Source: Lachnospiraceae bacterium
GTDB lineage: Bacteria > Bacillota > Clostridia > Lachnospirales > Lachnospiraceae
Direction of reading: 5' to 3'
Assembly (NCBI GenBank): GCA_016294075.1
Contig: JAEDCQ010000004.1
Span: 45,212 to 109,211, forward strand
Length of the DNA: 64,000 nucleotides
Numbering within the stretch: the stretch's first letter is position 1; every line of letters starts with the position of its first letter. The notes under the pieces were generated by a model. The model had not been told where the DNA came from, ran no database searches, and was given only the letters and a program-made list of their open reading frames with translations. Of the stretch, positions 62,147-64,000 are shown one piece after another. Position numbers and translations under genes: made by a program.

Positions 62147-63207
62147 TACAAATACCCCCTGTTTGTGGAAAATGACACAAGTAGAATCAGAATCATAAAA
62201 AACAGGACAGCAGTAATCATTGTCTGTAAAAGCAGCAGAAGACCATCTCCGAAGGAATTCGTACAATTTATAATCCTCTTATCTGCTGAGAGTCCCATAA
62301 TTCCGGCACAGCCCTTCATTGCAAACATAAAAAAGAAGACCTTTAAAACAGGAATCATACAGACAAATAAAAGCAGCACCATAAACAGAACACCCATTGT
62401 GTTTTTTAATAAAACACTCATTCCCAGCACAATCTGCACAGAGCCGTCTGCCAATTCTCCGATTCCCGGTATTGCCTCAACTGTTTTTTTTAATGCGTTT
62501 AATTTTGCCGTATCAATAACAGGTGTTATCATCGATTGAAATATTCCGCTTCCTACTGCTAATGTTAATAGTACCTTTAAAAAGGTTTGTATACTTTTTT
62601 TAACAAGACGCAAAAACAGGGTCAGACGTTCTTCTTCCCATATACCGTTCATAATACAAAGCAACATATAACAGCTTGTTAAAGGAAGAATAAATGCAAT
62701 CAGAATCTGTTCCACAAAATAAATTCCAATCATGAACACCTGGTAAAATCCGACTGATGAAGCACTTCCTCCTGTTGCTCCCACCACAAGGAAATAGGCT
62801 GGAAGAAAAACCTGCAGAAATGCCACCCCGCTTTCCAGTCCGTTTCTGGCAACCGTAAACACCTCTTCATTTACTTTAAGCAGAAATATAATCAGGATTA
62901 AATATGTAAATTGAAATCCAAATTCACCTATCTGCTGGTTTGGAAAAATACTGCTGAAATTCATAAAAACAGTAGAAATAATTCCAATTAACAACAGAGT
63001 AATACATACATACTTTACAGCGTCTATTTCCGAAAGAACCATACACAAAATATTCTTTCCCTGCTCGATAAAGGATTCCGCTCCGTTTCCGTTTATTACC
63101 TCCATAAACAGTTCACGGAATGACACATCCCATGTTGGAAACAATGCCTCAAATTTATTTTCTATTTCACTTAAATCAAACTGTTGGTATAAAGAATCAT
63201 AATCCAT
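62146..63207 (-). CDS. spoIIIAE: Stage III sporulation protein AE
   Basis: Large multi-pass membrane protein (353 residues, about eight helices) of the SpoIIIA complex. The family segments VFLPAYFLVVGATGGSASSV and SFGDGLLLLLQTMITAV are visible, and the N-terminus is extracellular (no signal peptide seen in the first ~40 residues). It is coupled to spoIIIAF by a one-base overlap and preceded by spoIIIAD with a 24-base gap. Confidence 0.93.
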   Translation of the reverse strand: MDYDSLYQQFDLSEIENKFEALFPTWDVSFRELFMEVINGNGAESFIEQGKNILCMVLSEIDAVKYVCITLLLIGIISTVFMNFSSIFPNQQIGEFGFQFTYLILIIFLLKVNEEVFTVARNGLESGVAFLQVFLPAYFLVVGATGGSASSVGFYQVFMIGIYFVEQILIAFILPLTSCYMLLCIMNGIWEEERLTLFLRLVKKSIQTFLKVLLTLAVGSGIFQSMITPVIDTAKLNALKKTVEAIPGIGELADGSVQIVLGMSVLLKNTMGVLFMVLLLFVCMIPVLKVFFFMFAMKGCAGIMGLSADKRIINCTNSFGDGLLLLLQTMITAVLFFMILILLVSFSTNRGYL

Positions 63208-63231
63208 TTTTTACTCCGTGCAGATAAAAAA

Positions 63232-63615
63232 TCAGACTGCAAACTCCTGTATTGTTTCAATCAATGTCATTAAAATAGGAAGCCCTGCTAATAGAATCGT
63301 AATTTTACCAAATATTTCAATCTGTGAACCTATTGCGTGATATCCTGCATCCTTGCATATACTACTGCAAAACTCACTCAGATATGTAATACCAATCATT
63401 TTAAAAAGCAGACCGTAATACTGATTATCTGCTCCGAAATATGAGGATAAAGAGCTAATCTGTTCTTTTGCCGATGAAAATAATCCCAAAACACAGAGCA
63501 AAATCAACGTTGCAATACACAGAGAGAGAAATATACTGTATTCCGGTTTTTGCGTTTTTAAAAACATTGCCATTATAATACCTATCAATGCAAGTACCAT
63601 GATTCGGAATATCAT
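63232..63615 (-). CDS. spoIIIAD: Stage III sporulation protein AD
   Basis: A 127-residue membrane protein with four helices (IMVLALIGIIMAMFLKTQKP, LCIATLILLCVLGLF). The YYGLLFKMIGITYLSEFCSS segment and ending LMTLIETIQEF are typical of SpoIIIAD. It is 42 bases downstream of spoIIIAC. Confidence 0.94.
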   Translation of the reverse strand: MIFRIMVLALIGIIMAMFLKTQKPEYSIFLSLCIATLILLCVLGLFSSAKEQISSLSSYFGADNQYYGLLFKMIGITYLSEFCSSICKDAGYHAIGSQIEIFGKITILLAGLPILMTLIETIQEFAV

Positions 63616-63657
63616 ATATGCCGTCCTTTCATTTTTCTTCTTATGGATTAAAATTTT

Positions 63658-63852
63658 TTAAAGCAGAAATAAATCCTGTACCGTCATAAACAACTCATAA
63701 ATGCTCGGAATAATCCACATTAACACCAAGATAAGCCCCGCCAGACTAACTAAGAAGGCCTGCTCTTCCCTTCCGCTATATTTTAAAATCTGATTTAATA
63801 TTGTAACCAGAATCCCCACTGCCGCTATCTTGAAAATCAATCCAACGCTCAT
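63658..63852 (-). CDS. spoIIIAC: Stage III sporulation protein AC
   Basis: A 64-residue protein with two membrane helices, starting MSVGLIFKIAAVGILVTILN. QILKYSGREEQAFLVSLAGL is the family's conserved central loop. It lies 15 bases downstream of spoIIIAB. Confidence 0.93.
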   Translation of the reverse strand: MSVGLIFKIAAVGILVTILNQILKYSGREEQAFLVSLAGLILVLMWIIPSIYELFMTVQDLFLL

Positions 63853-63867
63853 GCCAATCCCCGTTCT

Positions 63868-64000
63868 TTAAACTAATAGTATTGAAATCATAATACCGCC
63901 GATAAAACTGACTGCTATAACCGGTTTTTGTTTTTCCTGTATCTCTTTCTCCATTATTTCTTTCTCACGATATAAATCCTCTGCGAAAACAGCAAATAGA
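63868..64000 (-). CDS. spoIIIAB: Stage III sporulation protein AB, C-terminal part (cut by window edge)
   Basis: The last 44 codons before TAA at 63870-63868 read LFAVFAEDLYREKEIMEKEI, QEKQKPVIAVSFIGGIMISI then LLV. Charged helix followed by a C-terminal membrane helix is the SpoIIIAB ending, and spoIIIAB always precedes spoIIIAC. The rest lies beyond the window. Confidence 0.88.
   Translation of the reverse strand, partial: LFAVFAEDLYREKEIMEKEIQEKQKPVIAVSFIGGIMISILLV

Noticed and set aside
61805..62266. Long form of spoIIIAF starting at 62266
   Set aside because: The first 40 codons lie inside spoIIIAE and are not SpoIIIAF-like; the GTG at 62146 with GGGGG upstream is the better start.

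Overview
The window is a chromosomal segment from a low-GC Gram-positive anaerobe of the Clostridia, most likely a Lachnospiraceae-type gut bacterium. Four things point there: the clostridial gene orders rimO-pgsA-cinA-recA-recX-rny and spoIIIA-asp23-nusB-xseA-xseB-ispA-dxs-tlyA-nadK-argR-recN-spoIVB, strong AGGAGG ribosome-binding sites, AT-rich codon use, and rubrerythrin/rubredoxin oxygen defence. Only rqcH and purC run on the plus strand. I see no rRNA, tRNA, CRISPR array, prophage or intact insertion sequence.

Layout. 1-8.7 kb: housekeeping block with RNase Y (partial), recX, recA under a double LexA box, a membrane-anchored protein of uncertain function, cinA, pgsA, rimO, rpoZ, gmk and yicC; yicC is divergent from rqcH (8.9-10.6 kb). 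10.6-13.2 kb: a low-coding island. Two arrays of 63-bp hairpin-forming repeats flank one gene for a PD-(D/E)XK nuclease-like protein, followed by a 15-bp minisatellite. 13.2-24.9 kb: glgA, a Spo0A-like DNA-binding protein with no receiver domain, purC, a pantothenate/CoA group (coaX, an ECF S component, coaBC), small transporters and hydrolases including two gene remnants, a rubredoxin/glutamate-synthase-like/rubrerythrin fusion, and alr. 25-46.7 kb: an accessory region of GNAT acetyltransferases, one-component regulators (AraC, PadR, MerR, TetR), flavoproteins, an ABC exporter, a TraX-like protein, an MCP and many decayed genes. 46.8-64 kb: the conserved spoIVB-to-spoIIIA block, read leftward, with isoprenoid (dxs, ispA), DNA repair (recN, xseAB), NAD kinase, arginine regulation, nusB, asp23, a transglutaminase-like protein, prfC and the SpoIIIA channel genes AH to AB (partial at the edge).

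How the genes fit together. spoIIIAB-AH and spoIVB belong to the engulfment and late forespore-mother cell communication pathway. However, spo0A, which normally follows spoIVB, is absent from its usual place; a TetR gene and an MCP lie there instead. The only Spo0A-like protein seen is the receiver-less one at 14.8-15.4 kb. coaX, the ECF component (inferred PanT) and coaBC would take pantothenate toward CoA. Most accessory regulators sit next to their probable targets with a palindrome over the promoter. The most unusual structure is the 63-bp repeat/nuclease island at 10.8-12.8 kb, which resembles in architecture, but not in sequence that I recognise, a repeat family paired with a dedicated nuclease.
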